DNA of 64,000 bases, taken from JAFGCL01 sp964423835 (GTDB lineage Bacteria; Chloroflexota; Dehalococcoidia; UBA2247; RBG-13-53-26). Under the pieces are notes generated by a model, which saw only the letters and a list, made by a program, of their open reading frames with translations, did no database searches and was not told the origin of the DNA. Made by a program: the position numbers and the translations under genes. The stretch is from positions 1 through 64,000 of the forward strand of contig CAYRGJ010000014.1 in NCBI GenBank assembly GCA_964423835.1, in the 5' to 3' direction. This document shows positions 26,686 through 34,890 of this stretch, in pieces. The number at the start of each line of letters is the position of its first letter. Positions within the stretch are counted from its first letter, which is position 1.

Positions 26686-27738
26686 TCAACCTGCCACCGC
26701 CGGCACGTGCTCGATGGCAAAGACCAGCTTGGCTGTGCCACCCTCTTGCTTGGTGTAGTCCACGATGAGGTTCTCCGGCGAGGTCCTGGCCTCAGCCAGC
26801 CGCTCCTGGAGATCGTTGCTGATCAGGATGTCGCGGTCGCTCTCACCGAGCTGCCTGGCCTCCCTGGCCAGGACATCGATGAGCCAGTAGTCCTCCGAGC
26901 CCTCGCCATCGGGGATGGGATCGCCGATCATGGCCAGCGGCTGGTTGAAGGTGCAGTTGTCGAAGGTGGCGCTCCGGATGCCCCTGGCCACCCAATTCGG
27001 TGTGACGTTGTCCGTGTCGGTGTCCGCGACCGAGTCGGATACCCAGGCCTCCCCGGCCAGGGCCCCGAATGTGGCGCCGTTCTCCCACCGGATCCTCATC
27101 AGGGAGGCGTTGTCCGCCCCGGTGATCAGCAGGGCCTGCACCCGGGCGTGCTCGTAGTTGTCCGTCGCCGGGTAGCTCCGGTCGCCCAGCTGCTTCTGCA
27201 GCTCGGCGTTGATAAGCACCGGATGGGCGTATAGCTCCTTCAGGTCCGCCTCCGACAGGTCGTACTCTGCCAGCTGGGACACGATGGCGTTACGCTTCTC
27301 GTCGTACTCCTCCTGGGTGTAGTTGTCCGACAGCCCCAGCAGCTTGGCGATCTCGGCCGTGACCGCTTCATCAGAGAGGACCGCTCGCAGGTCCGCGTCG
27401 AACTCGCTCACCAGGTACTGCTTCTTCAGCTCGTTCTCTTCCAAGATGGCAACCACCATGTCCGCGGCCTCGGTGGTGGTGGCCCCATTCCAGGTCATGG
27501 CCTTGACGAAGTAGCGCATGTCGAAGGTGGTGCCGTTTACCTTGAGGATGGGCTGCCTCCACGGCTTGACGTTGGTGTCGTAGTAGCCGTAGCTGACCGT
27601 AGCCACCGCGGCCACCACCGCCAGCACGATCAGGCCGACGATCAGTATGCGCCGCCTCTTCTCCGTCTCCGCCTTTGAGCGGGGACGGCGGGGCTTCTTC
27701 TGGCTGGACCGATTGAAAAAGCTTCCCAGCATACTCAT
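26686..27738 (-). CDS. Membrane-anchored SurA/PrsA-like protein
   Basis: A 350-residue protein: a basic cytoplasmic N-terminus (KKPRRPRSKAE...KRRR), one transmembrane helix near residues 31-52, then an extracytoplasmic region resembling SurA_N/trigger-factor-like peptidyl-prolyl isomerase architecture (ILKVNGTTFDMRYF). The isomerase domain is divergent. It probably assists folding of exported proteins. It is co-directional with hom. Confidence 0.7.
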   Translation of the reverse strand: MSMLGSFFNRSSQKKPRRPRSKAETEKRRRILIVGLIVLAVVAAVATVSYGYYDTNVKPWRQPILKVNGTTFDMRYFVKAMTWNGATTTEAADMVVAILEENELKKQYLVSEFDADLRAVLSDEAVTAEIAKLLGLSDNYTQEEYDEKRNAIVSQLAEYDLSEADLKELYAHPVLINAELQKQLGDRSYPATDNYEHARVQALLITGADNASLMRIRWENGATFGALAGEAWVSDSVADTDTDNVTPNWVARGIRSATFDNCTFNQPLAMIGDPIPDGEGSEDYWLIDVLAREARQLGESDRDILISNDLQERLAEARTSPENLIVDYTKQEGGTAKLVFAIEHVPAVAG

Positions 27739-27816
27739 GGCCTGACCTGCCAGGAACGAAGACTCGGCGGCAGGCCGGTGGCTCCAGACGGGTTCACCTG
27801 CCGAACGAGCAGGGCA

Positions 27817-28110
27817 TCACCGCGGGCTGCTGACTCCTGCCTTGCGCATCTGCGCCGGGGTGTGCGGTATGAGGGCGATATGCCGGGCCCTCTTGATGGC
27901 CTGGGACAGCGCCCGCTGGTGCTTGGCGCAGTTGCCGGTGCGGCGCCGGGGCTCTATCTTGTGCCGATCCGAGATGTAGCGCCGCAGCAAGGCGATGTCC
28001 CGATAGCTGATCTCCTTCACCTTGTCGGCGCAGAAGGCGCAAACCTTCCGTTTCGGGATGTACTTCGGCCTCGATGATCTCCGTACTGGTCTCCTGGGTC
28101 CACTAACCAT
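27817..28110 (-). CDS. rpsR: 30S ribosomal protein S18
   Basis: A 97-residue S18 with KVCAFCADK (zinc-type CXXC) and the core ISYRDIALLRRYISDR...RRRTGNCAKHQR. It is third in rpsF-ssb-rpsR, 17 nt after ssb. The basic N-terminal tail is a little longer than usual. Confidence 0.97.
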   Translation of the reverse strand: MVSGPRRPVRRSSRPKYIPKRKVCAFCADKVKEISYRDIALLRRYISDRHKIEPRRRTGNCAKHQRALSQAIKRARHIALIPHTPAQMRKAGVSSPR

Positions 28111-28127
28111 TCTTCATCACCCTTCAA

Positions 28128-28529
28128 TTAGAACGGCAGGTCCTCTGCCTCGATCTCCTCATCAGCCTTGCTTCCTTCCCTCGCCGGGCCCGCCGCTGCC
28201 TGCCGATCGAGGAACAGCACCCTCTCCGCCACTATCTCCACCTGCGTCCGTTTCTGGCCGTCCTGGCCCTCCCAGACGCGGCTCCGCAGCCGCCCCTCTA
28301 TGTAGGCCCGCATGCCCTTGGCCAGGAACTGGTTGCATTGCTCCGCCAGCTTGCTCCAGGCCGTGACCGTGAACCACTCCGTCTCCTGCTTGCGCTCGCC
28401 CTCAGCGCCGGTGAAGTACCGGCTGGTGGCCATCCGGAAGCTGGTCACTGGATTACCATTGGGCGTGAACCGCATCTCGGGATCGGTCCCCAAGCGCCCT
28501 ATGATCATTACCTTGTTCAGATTCGCCAT
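28128..28529 (-). CDS. ssb: Single-stranded DNA-binding protein
   Basis: A 133-residue OB-fold protein opening with MANLNKVMIIGRLGTDPE and ending in the acidic tip EIEAEDLPF that docks partner proteins. ATG at 28529 follows GAGGGGG. A much longer reading overlapping rpsF is a frame artefact. It lies between rpsF and rpsR, the usual bacterial order. Confidence 0.97.
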   Translation of the reverse strand: MANLNKVMIIGRLGTDPEMRFTPNGNPVTSFRMATSRYFTGAEGERKQETEWFTVTAWSKLAEQCNQFLAKGMRAYIEGRLRSRVWEGQDGQKRTQVEIVAERVLFLDRQAAAGPAREGSKADEEIEAEDLPF

Positions 28530-28561
28530 CGCATCCGCCCCCTCGGAGGTCCCCCGGCCCC

Positions 28562-28849
28562 CTATTCTCCCAGTCTCACCAGCAGGTGCCGCAGAATCCG
28601 GTCGGAGCCCCGCAGGTTCCGGTCCAGCTCCAGTGCCGTGGTGGGGTCCATCTTGAACGGCGTGAGCACGTAGTTGCCTTCCCGGCAGTGCTTTATGGGA
28701 TAGGCCAGCCTCTTCCGGCCCCATCGATTGACTTCTCCCACCACCCCTCCCTTCTGGCTGATCATCTGGGTTACCTTATCGATCTCAGCCGGTATCTCCT
28801 CCTCCGCAATCTCGGGCCTGTAGATCACCGTCAGTTCGTAGTCACGCAA
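28562..28849 (-). CDS. rpsF: 30S ribosomal protein S6
   Basis: A 95-residue S6 opening with RDYELTVIYRPE and carrying the conserved block WGRKRLAYPIKHCREGNYV. It starts with TTG at 28849, preceded by GGAG. The uncommon start and the palindrome upstream may limit its expression. Confidence 0.96.
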   Translation of the reverse strand: MRDYELTVIYRPEIAEEEIPAEIDKVTQMISQKGGVVGEVNRWGRKRLAYPIKHCREGNYVLTPFKMDPTTALELDRNLRGSDRILRHLLVRLGE

Positions 28850-28873
28850 TTCGAAGCTCCTCCAACAGGACTA

Positions 28874-28895
28874 GACAATAACTCGCGTTATTGTC
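28874..28895 (-). promoter_or_regulatory. Perfect 22-bp palindrome at the rpsF operon start
   Basis: GACAATAAC-GCGA-GTTATTGTC (minus strand): 9-bp perfect arms around a 4-nt centre. It coincides with the expected transcription start of the promoter at 28902-28931. It could be a repressor operator or, as RNA, a 5' hairpin capped by a GNRA-type tetraloop. Confidence 0.7.
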
Positions 28896-28901
28896 CGGAA
28901 A

Positions 28902-28931
28902 ACTATAGCACAGAAGCGGCGGCCCCCTCAA
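28902..28931 (-). promoter_or_regulatory. Putative promoter of rpsF-ssb-rpsR
   Basis: Minus strand TTGAGG (28926-28931), 18-bp spacer, TATAGT (28902-28907). It lies between the glyA hairpin and the palindrome, about 53 bp ahead of the rpsF start codon. Confidence 0.6.
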
Positions 28932-28934
28932 GCC

Positions 28935-28964
28935 TGAGGCCTCTACCCTGCGGTAGAGGCCTCA
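28935..28964 (-). terminator. Strong hairpin at the end of glyA
   Basis: TGAGGCCTCTACC pairs perfectly (13 bp) with GGTAGAGGCCTCA around loop CTGC; the stem overlaps the glyA stop codon. No U-run follows, so it is either a hairpin-only terminator or a 3' stabiliser separating glyA from the rpsF promoter. Confidence 0.6.
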
Positions 28965-30212
28965 ACCCTGCGGCACCGGGAACCTGTCGCAGATGTCCCG
29001 GACCTCCCCGGCCAGGCGCTTCTCGAGGTCGCGGGCGCGCGCCTCGTCCCCGAGGTTCGTCAGCACCTGGTGGATTATCCGGGCGATCTGCTTCATCTCC
29101 AGCCTTCCCAACCCCCTGGTAGTGGCCGCGGCCGTCCCCAGCCTCAGCCCGCTGGCCTGCCTGGGCGGAAGCGGGTCGAAGGGTATGGCATTGCGGTTGG
29201 CCGATATGCCGATGGAGTCCAGCGCTTCCTCCGCCGCCTTGCCGGTTATGCCCGTGGCGCGCAGGTCCACCAGGAGCAGGTGGTTGTCCGTGCCTCCGGT
29301 CACGATGCGCAGGCCCAGCCGGGCCAGCTCGGCGGAGAGGGTCTTGGCGTTCTCCGCCAGGTTCCTCTGGTAGTCCACGAAATCGGGCTGCAGCGCCTCG
29401 TGGAAGCAGACCGCCTTGGCGGCTATGACATGCATCAGCGGCCCGCCCTGGGTGCCCGGGAAGACGGCCGAGTCCAGTCTCTTGGCCAGCTCCTCGGTGG
29501 CCAGGATGAAGCCGCCCCGCGGCCCTCGCAGCGTCTTCTGCGTGGTGGCGGTCACCACCTGGGCCCAGGGCAGCGGCGACGGGTGAATGCCCACGGCGAT
29601 GAGGCCCGCCGGGTGGGCGATGTCCACCATCACCGTGGCCCCCACCTCATCCGCCAGGCGCCGTATCCTCTCGAAGTCCATGCTCCGGGGGTAGGAGCTG
29701 GCCCCGGCCACGATGAGCTTCGGCCGGTGCTCCCGGGCCAGTTGCTCCATCTCCTCGTAGTCCAGGAGCTCGGTCTCGCGATTGACCCCGTAGTGCACGA
29801 AATTGTAGAGCTTCCCCGAGAAGCTGGCAGGGCTGCCGTGGGTGAGGTGCCCGCCGTGGGCCAGGCTCATGGCCAGGACGGTATCGCCCGGCTTCAGCAG
29901 GGCCAGGTACACCGCCGCATTGGCCTGGCTGCCGCTGTGGGGCTGGACATTGGCGTACTCCGCCCCGAAGAGGCGTTTGACCCGCTCTATGGCTATCCTC
30001 TCCGCCTCGTCCACCCACTCGCAGCTGCCGTAGTACCGGCGGCCCGGGTACCCTTCGGCATACTTGTTGGTCAGCACCGAGCCCTGGGCTTCCATCACCG
30101 CCCGGCTGGCGTAGTTCTCGGAGGCGATCAGCACCAGCTTGAGCCGCTGGCGCTCCTCTTCCCGGCGGATGACCTCCGCGATCTCCGGGTCCCTGTCGGA
30201 TACGTAGCTCAT
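28962..30212 (-). CDS. glyA: Serine hydroxymethyltransferase
   Basis: A 416-residue PLP enzyme interconverting serine and glycine with tetrahydrofolate. It opens with a typical REEERQRLKLVLIASEN block and has the PLP lysine in TTQKTLRGPRGG, where most homologues have TTHKT. ATG at 30212 overlaps the comF stop as ATGA. A longer reading into comF is rejected. Confidence 0.96.
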   Translation of the reverse strand: MSYVSDRDPEIAEVIRREEERQRLKLVLIASENYASRAVMEAQGSVLTNKYAEGYPGRRYYGSCEWVDEAERIAIERVKRLFGAEYANVQPHSGSQANAAVYLALLKPGDTVLAMSLAHGGHLTHGSPASFSGKLYNFVHYGVNRETELLDYEEMEQLAREHRPKLIVAGASSYPRSMDFERIRRLADEVGATVMVDIAHPAGLIAVGIHPSPLPWAQVVTATTQKTLRGPRGGFILATEELAKRLDSAVFPGTQGGPLMHVIAAKAVCFHEALQPDFVDYQRNLAENAKTLSAELARLGLRIVTGGTDNHLLLVDLRATGITGKAAEEALDSIGISANRNAIPFDPLPPRQASGLRLGTAAATTRGLGRLEMKQIARIIHQVLTNLGDEARARDLEKRLAGEVRDICDRFPVPQG

Positions 30213-30937
30213 GTCTCCCTCGCCAGCGCCAGCCCCCACACCAGGGAGGCCCCGGCCTTCTTCAGGGCGGCGGCGCAGGAGCTCAACGTCGCTCCGGTGG
30301 TGCAGACATCGTCGACCAGCAGCACCCGCTGCCCCTCCAGCCTCTGGTCCAGGCAGCCGAAGGCGCCGGCCAGGTTGTGCTGCCTCTCCAGGGCGCCCGC
30401 CGTCCGGACCTGCGGCCTGGTGTGGCGCAGCCTGACCAGGCAATCGCCGACCACGGGCAGGCCGCATTCCCTCCCCAGCTCGGCCGCCAGCAGGGCGGCC
30501 TGGTTGTAGCCCCGGTCCCGCTCGCGGCTGGAGTGCAGGGGCACCGGCACCACGACGTCGACCGGGAGCGGCTCCTTCTGCAGGTAGCTTCCCAGCAGCT
30601 GCCCCAGGGGGGCGGCCAGGGCCTTGAAGTGCCCGTACTTGAACTGGTATATGGCCTGGCGCAGGACGCCGTCAAAGGCGAATGGCGATCGTATGCCGTC
30701 CGTCTCCGGCCGCCACGTGCGGCACTGCGGGCACCGGTCGCTGCCGGCCAGCGGCTGGCCGCAGCTCGAGCACAACGGAGAGGTGAGCCGGGGGAGGGAG
30801 GCCTCGCAGCAGGCGCAGACGAAAGACCCCTCGTTTCCACAGCCAACGCACCGCGGTGGGTAGAGGAAATCGATGAGCTTGGCCTTGACCTGGTCCAGCC
30901 GGGCCGTTAGTACCCGTCTTCTGTTGATACTGATCAA
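30209..30937 (-). CDS. comF: ComF family phosphoribosyltransferase-like protein
   Basis: A 242-residue protein with an N-terminal zinc-binding part (CVGCGNEGSFVCACC, CSSCGQPL, CPQCR) and a C-terminal PRPP-type loop VLLVDDVCTTGAT. ComF proteins are linked to DNA uptake and recombination in naturally transformable bacteria. It starts with TTG, 3 nt after the small zinc-ribbon gene, and overlaps glyA by 4 nt. Confidence 0.92.
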   Translation of the reverse strand: MISINRRRVLTARLDQVKAKLIDFLYPPRCVGCGNEGSFVCACCEASLPRLTSPLCSSCGQPLAGSDRCPQCRTWRPETDGIRSPFAFDGVLRQAIYQFKYGHFKALAAPLGQLLGSYLQKEPLPVDVVVPVPLHSSRERDRGYNQAALLAAELGRECGLPVVGDCLVRLRHTRPQVRTAGALERQHNLAGAFGCLDQRLEGQRVLLVDDVCTTGATLSSCAAALKKAGASLVWGLALARET

Positions 30938-30940
30938 CGT

Positions 30941-31153
30941 CTAGCGCACCCGGGCATTGTGCATTGCGCCGCTGATAACTGGCTCGTTGATGTAGACGTC
31001 ACCGTTTCTGATCTTGAGGTTGAAGCCGCAGTTGGGATTAGTGCACACCCATGCCTTATAGTGAATTGGCGCTCCCTGGCTGCCGAAGTCCGACAGGGGC
31101 ACCAGATCGCCTGCACTGCACTTCTGGCATTTGGGTAGACTGAATTGCTCCAC
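30941..31153 (-). CDS. Small zinc-ribbon hypothetical protein
   Basis: A 70-residue protein with two knuckles, CQKC and CTNPNC, flanking a beta-rich stretch and ending in a NGDVYINEP segment. The GTG at 31153 was preferred because GGGAGG lies six bases before it; a longer TTG reading contains that site. It is first in a run with comF and glyA. Function unknown. Confidence 0.75.
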   Translation of the reverse strand: MEQFSLPKCQKCSAGDLVPLSDFGSQGAPIHYKAWVCTNPNCGFNLKIRNGDVYINEPVISGAMHNARVR

Positions 31154-31228
31154 AAACCACCTCCCACGCGTAGTCAACGAATAGTATATCCGATGCCCGC
31201 GCTCATAGACAAATCAGGCCCCGGCGCT

Positions 31229-31909
31229 TCAGTCAAACCCGTACCACTTCACCACGCTCTCCACCGCCTCCCTTTCGGACCGGACCTGGTTTATGGGGTT
31301 GTCCCAGTCCGGGTACCCGATGGCCATGCCCACCAGGACCAGCTTGGAGGCGGGAAGGCCCAGCATCTGCCGCAGCACGTTAGGGTAGTGGACGGCCTGC
31401 GCCTGAACGATGGTGCCCAGCCCGAAGTGGGTGGCCAGGAGCATGATGTTCTGCGCCACCAGGCCGCAGTCGAACACCGGCCACACGTTCAGCCCGCCGG
31501 CCTGCTCATACAAAGATCTGTCGACCAGGATATAGATTGCCGCCGGGGCGCCGTACAGCCGCGGCCCCTGGAGGTACCATGACTCCGAGTCCCTGTCCGG
31601 TTTGGCTCTTCCGGCGGCCTCGGTCATGCGGGCGGCCAGAACCTTGAACCGGGCCTTGTACAGAGCCGGGAAGTGGTCCGGGCCCCGGAAGTCCGGCTGG
31701 GCCTTGGAGCCGCGCTGGGTGACGAAGGCCTGCTTGATGGCCTCCAGCCGGGCCCCGGACACGATGACCAGCTCCCAGGGCTGAGTGTTGGCCCATGAGG
31801 GGGCGCGCAGGGCCATCTCCGCTATCCTGTTCAGGATGTCGCGCGGGACGGGGTCCGGCTTGAAGGCGCGAATGCTCTGTCTCTTCTGGATGACCTCGGT
31901 GATGTCCAT
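31229..31909 (-). CDS. Nitroreductase family FMN protein
   Basis: A 226-residue NAD(P)H flavin oxidoreductase: N-terminal QKRQSIRAFKPDPVP, the WANTQPWELVIV block and C-terminal GLPASKLVLVGMAIGYPD are FMN-site signatures. ATG at 31909 has GGAGGT upstream. Stand-alone gene; substrate not deducible. Confidence 0.9.
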   Translation of the reverse strand: MDITEVIQKRQSIRAFKPDPVPRDILNRIAEMALRAPSWANTQPWELVIVSGARLEAIKQAFVTQRGSKAQPDFRGPDHFPALYKARFKVLAARMTEAAGRAKPDRDSESWYLQGPRLYGAPAAIYILVDRSLYEQAGGLNVWPVFDCGLVAQNIMLLATHFGLGTIVQAQAVHYPNVLRQMLGLPASKLVLVGMAIGYPDWDNPINQVRSEREAVESVVKWYGFD

Positions 31910-32193
31910 CGTCTCTCTACCTCCGTTCATTCACAATGCCAGGAAGGCCGAGGACGGGCCCTGAAGCCGCCTCCCGGACTCGAGTCTACAAGGGCGGGCG
32001 GGCCCGGTCAACATCCCGGCGGCGCACCCCGCCGCGGGCCCGGCGGCAGCCTTCGTCCCGGCCTTCGCTTCCGGCGATGAATGGCGTCCGCCGGATGATA
32101 GCCGGGTCACGCGGAGCGGCCCCGCCTGTCGCCAAACCCGGCGATCGGGTATCCTATTCTGACAGGCCTATCACTTGAGACAGGAGGGATTGA

Positions 32194-32961
32194 ATGGACG
32201 TCAAGGGGAAGACCGCGTTTGTGACCGGAGGCGCCAGCGGGCTGGGGGAGGCCACCGCCAGGCGGCTGCACGCCGCCGGGGCCAATGTCGTGATCGCCGA
32301 TTTCAACCGCCAGAACGCGGAGAAGCTGTGCCAGCAGCTGGGGGCCAGGACGGCCGTTGCTGAGCTCGATGTGACCAAGACGGAGACGGTCAAGGCCGGC
32401 ATCGAGGCCGCCCTGAAGGCGTTCGGCGCCATCCACATCCTGGTGAACTGCGCCGGCAGCGGCTGGGTAGGAAAGACGGCGGACAAGAACGGGCCGCATG
32501 ACCTGGATGCGTTCAAGAAGATCGTCGAGCTGAACCTGATCGGGACCTTCGACTGCACCCGCTGGGCGGCCTTTCACATGCAGAAGAACGAGCCTGATGC
32601 CGATGGCGAGCGGGGGGTGATCATCAACACCGCCTCCGTGGCCGCCCTCGAGCCGCAGATGGGGCAGGTGGCCTACTGCGCTTCCAAGGCGGGCGTGGTG
32701 GGCATGACCCTGGCGGTAGCGCGGGACCTGGCCCGCAGCGGCATAAGGTGCTGCACCATTGCCCCGGGGACGTTTGACACCCCGCTCACGGCCCTCATGC
32801 CGCAGGAGATGAAGGACGGCATCACCCAGCACATCCCGTTCCCCAAGCGCTTCGGCCGGCCGGACGAGTTCGCCAGCCTGGTCCAGCAGATAGTGGAGAA
32901 CGCCTTCCTGAACGGGGACACCATCCGGCTGGACGGCGCCGTGCGCTTCCCGCCGAAGTAG
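32194..32961 (+). CDS. SDR family 3-hydroxyacyl-CoA dehydrogenase (HSD10-like)
   Basis: A 255-residue short-chain dehydrogenase with cofactor loop TGGASGLG, active site Ser in NTASVAA and YCASK. The C-terminal block NAFLNGDTIRLDGAVR and the GVIINTASVAALEPQMGQVAY region closely recall type-2 3-hydroxyacyl-CoA dehydrogenase (HSD17B10). A role in beta-oxidation of branched or straight acyl-CoA is likely. Ribosome site AGGAGGG. It is convergent with pilT, with 17 nt between. Confidence 0.88.
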   Translation: MDVKGKTAFVTGGASGLGEATARRLHAAGANVVIADFNRQNAEKLCQQLGARTAVAELDVTKTETVKAGIEAALKAFGAIHILVNCAGSGWVGKTADKNGPHDLDAFKKIVELNLIGTFDCTRWAAFHMQKNEPDADGERGVIINTASVAALEPQMGQVAYCASKAGVVGMTLAVARDLARSGIRCCTIAPGTFDTPLTALMPQEMKDGITQHIPFPKRFGRPDEFASLVQQIVENAFLNGDTIRLDGAVRFPPK

Positions 32962-32978
32962 CGCGGAGCTCCGCTGGC

Positions 32979-34112
32979 TTAGCCCCGTGCGCCTCGGCCG
33001 GCAAAGGGGTCGCGCGGTATGCCCGCCAGCCCGGAATCCCGGGTGACCGCCGGGGCCTTGTAGAGCAGCTCGTTGAGCCGGGCAGGGTTGCTGCTCTTGG
33101 CCATGGCGGCCTCCTGGGTGACCACGCTTTTCTTCACCAGGTCGGCCATGGCCATGTCCAGCGTCTGCATGCCTTCCCGGCTGCCCATCTCGATGTTGGG
33201 CGGTATCTCGAAGATCTTGTGATCGCGGATCAGCCGCCGGATAACGTTGTTGGCCAGCATGATCTCGACGGCGGCCACCCGCCCCCCACCGGTACGGGCC
33301 AGGAGGGCCTGGGAGACCACCGCCTCGACGACCTGAGAGAGCTGCAGCCTCACCTGCTGCTGCTGGCCGTAGGGATACATGTCGATCACGCGGTCTATGG
33401 ACTGGGCGGCGTCCACGGTGTGCAGCGTGCCCAGCACCAGGTGGCCGGTCTCCGCCGCGGTCATGGCCGTGCTTATGGTGTCCAGGTCGCGCATCTCGCC
33501 GATGATAACCACATCCGGGTCATGCCGCAGGGCATGCACCAGGGCGGCGTGAAAGGACAGGGTGTCGTCCCCCAGGTCGCGCTGGCGGATGATGCACCTG
33601 TCATTGGGGAAGAGGTACTCCACCGGGTCCTCGATGGTGATCACGTTCCTGGCGGCGTGCTCGTTGAGGTGCCTGATCATGGCCGCCAGGGTGGTTGATT
33701 TGCCGCTGTTGGCCGGCCCGGTAACCAGGACCAGGCCCCGCGGCTTCATGATGACGTCCTTCAGGATGGCGGGCAGCCCCAGCCCATCAACGGTGGGTAT
33801 GTCCACCAGCACCCGCCGGAAGGCCAGGCTCACCGAGCCTCTCTGCAGCAGCGCATTCACCCGGAAGCGGGCCACGCCTTCCAGGCTGTAGGCAAAATCC
33901 AGCTCCTTCTCCTTCTTGAAGGCGGTCCTCTGCTTGGTGATGGTGGCCTGCTTGAACAGTTTGGTCATGTCCGCGGAGTCCAGCGGCGGCTGGTCCGCTA
34001 CGGGCACCAGCGAGCCGTCGATACGCATGATGGGAGGGCTGGGCACCGTCAGGTGCAGGTCAGAGGCGCCTTTCTCCACCATCAGCTGCAGAAGCTCGTC
34101 CAAATCCATCAT
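32979..34112 (-). CDS. pilT: Twitching motility / pilus retraction ATPase PilT-like
   Basis: A 377-residue secretion-type ATPase. It opens with the PilT pattern LLQLMVEKGASDLHLT and has Walker A GPANSGKSTT, Asp box ITIEDPVEYL, Walker B VIIGEMRD and the His box TGHLVLGTLHT. It would power type IV pilus retraction or DNA uptake, which would fit comF being present. No other pilus genes lie in the window. Confidence 0.92.
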   Translation of the reverse strand: MMDLDELLQLMVEKGASDLHLTVPSPPIMRIDGSLVPVADQPPLDSADMTKLFKQATITKQRTAFKKEKELDFAYSLEGVARFRVNALLQRGSVSLAFRRVLVDIPTVDGLGLPAILKDVIMKPRGLVLVTGPANSGKSTTLAAMIRHLNEHAARNVITIEDPVEYLFPNDRCIIRQRDLGDDTLSFHAALVHALRHDPDVVIIGEMRDLDTISTAMTAAETGHLVLGTLHTVDAAQSIDRVIDMYPYGQQQQVRLQLSQVVEAVVSQALLARTGGGRVAAVEIMLANNVIRRLIRDHKIFEIPPNIEMGSREGMQTLDMAMADLVKKSVVTQEAAMAKSSNPARLNELLYKAPAVTRDSGLAGIPRDPFAGRGARG

Positions 34113-34163
34113 GATTCCCCTCCGTTCTTGCGGGTGCGCGGGCGAGGCGGCGGTGCCAGGCGG

Positions 34164-34466
34164 TTAACCGGGCTGCTTCCTGCTCAGGATGCCCCGGAGC
34201 GTGTACCCCAGCCTGGCGCTGCGCTGGCCCCAGCTATAGCCGGCGGGCTTCCCGGCCAGGGCGGGCGGGTCGCCTGCGCCGTCCGGGCCCTCCTCGGTCA
34301 GGCCCTCCATCCGGCACAGCTGGCAGCCGGACGGGCCCATGGACCGGTCGTGCCGGTCACACCAGTTCAATCGGGCCGCTCTCTCGTAGCGCCTCCGGCA
34401 GCACGCGACGCAGGTGCAACTGGGGTAGTGCTCTTCTCTCATGTAGTCGCGTTCTTCAAGGCCCAC
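34164..34466 (-). CDS. Cysteine-rich hypothetical protein
   Basis: A 100-residue protein with clustered cysteines in the first half (CTCVACC, WCDRH, GCQLC), probably zinc-binding, and a basic C-terminal tail. The GTG start at 34466 is supported by GGAGGT six bases upstream. It follows pilT divergently from the chemoreceptor. No recognised family. Confidence 0.65.
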   Translation of the reverse strand: MGLEERDYMREEHYPSCTCVACCRRRYERAARLNWCDRHDRSMGPSGCQLCRMEGLTEEGPDGAGDPPALAGKPAGYSWGQRSARLGYTLRGILSRKQPG

Positions 34467-34890
34467 GGCTCGACCTCCTCGCAGGACTACACTTACGTTC
34501 TCTCGGCCATCCCCTTTTCCAGCCCGCTCCCGTCCGGGGTCCGGGCTATCCGGCCATTATGCACCGCCGGCCTCTCAACTGCGTCTCGATAGCGCCCGCG
34601 CCCTTCACCGATGTGTCACTTCCACCGCCTCCAGGCGGCGGACGGCATGACGGGGGAGGGCGCTATCAGGGTGCCCCGGCTGAGGAGGACATCGCCGGCT
34701 TCGGGCCGGTCCGGCGGGCCCGCCTGCCGGGCTGAGACCCGAGTGTGACTGCCCGGACGCGGGCCGAGAGGTAAGCGAGACCTCTCCACAACGCGGCGTG
34801 ACGCGCCGGTGAGCGGCGGCCTTTAGACTGCACTGGACTGTATCGAGTGCGCCAGGCACGCCTCTCCACGCGACGAAAGGGGGAAGGGAA
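34467..34890. other. 424-bp gene-free, hairpin-rich intergenic region
   Basis: No convincing ORF. It holds GATAGCGCCC (34588-34597) and its exact complement GGGCGCTATC (34658-34667) enclosing a nested helix with CCGCC-tcca-GGCGG (34625-34638), then GAGAGGT/ACCTCTC (34766-34786). It separates two divergent genes and so must carry both promoters; no clear -35/-10 pair was found. GGGGGAAGGGA before 34891 is the chemoreceptor ribosome site. Confidence 0.7.

Noticed and set aside
28874..28895. Intrinsic terminator upstream of rpsF
   Set aside because: No U-run follows on either strand and it lies at the expected transcription start, not after a gene.
34660..34760. TPP-riboswitch-like words (GGGTGCC...GGCTGAG and GGCTGAGACCCG) before the chemoreceptor
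   Set aside because: The second conserved half (CTGATCTGG...GCG-AGGGA) is absent and the gene is not thiamine-related; the words fit GC-rich chance.
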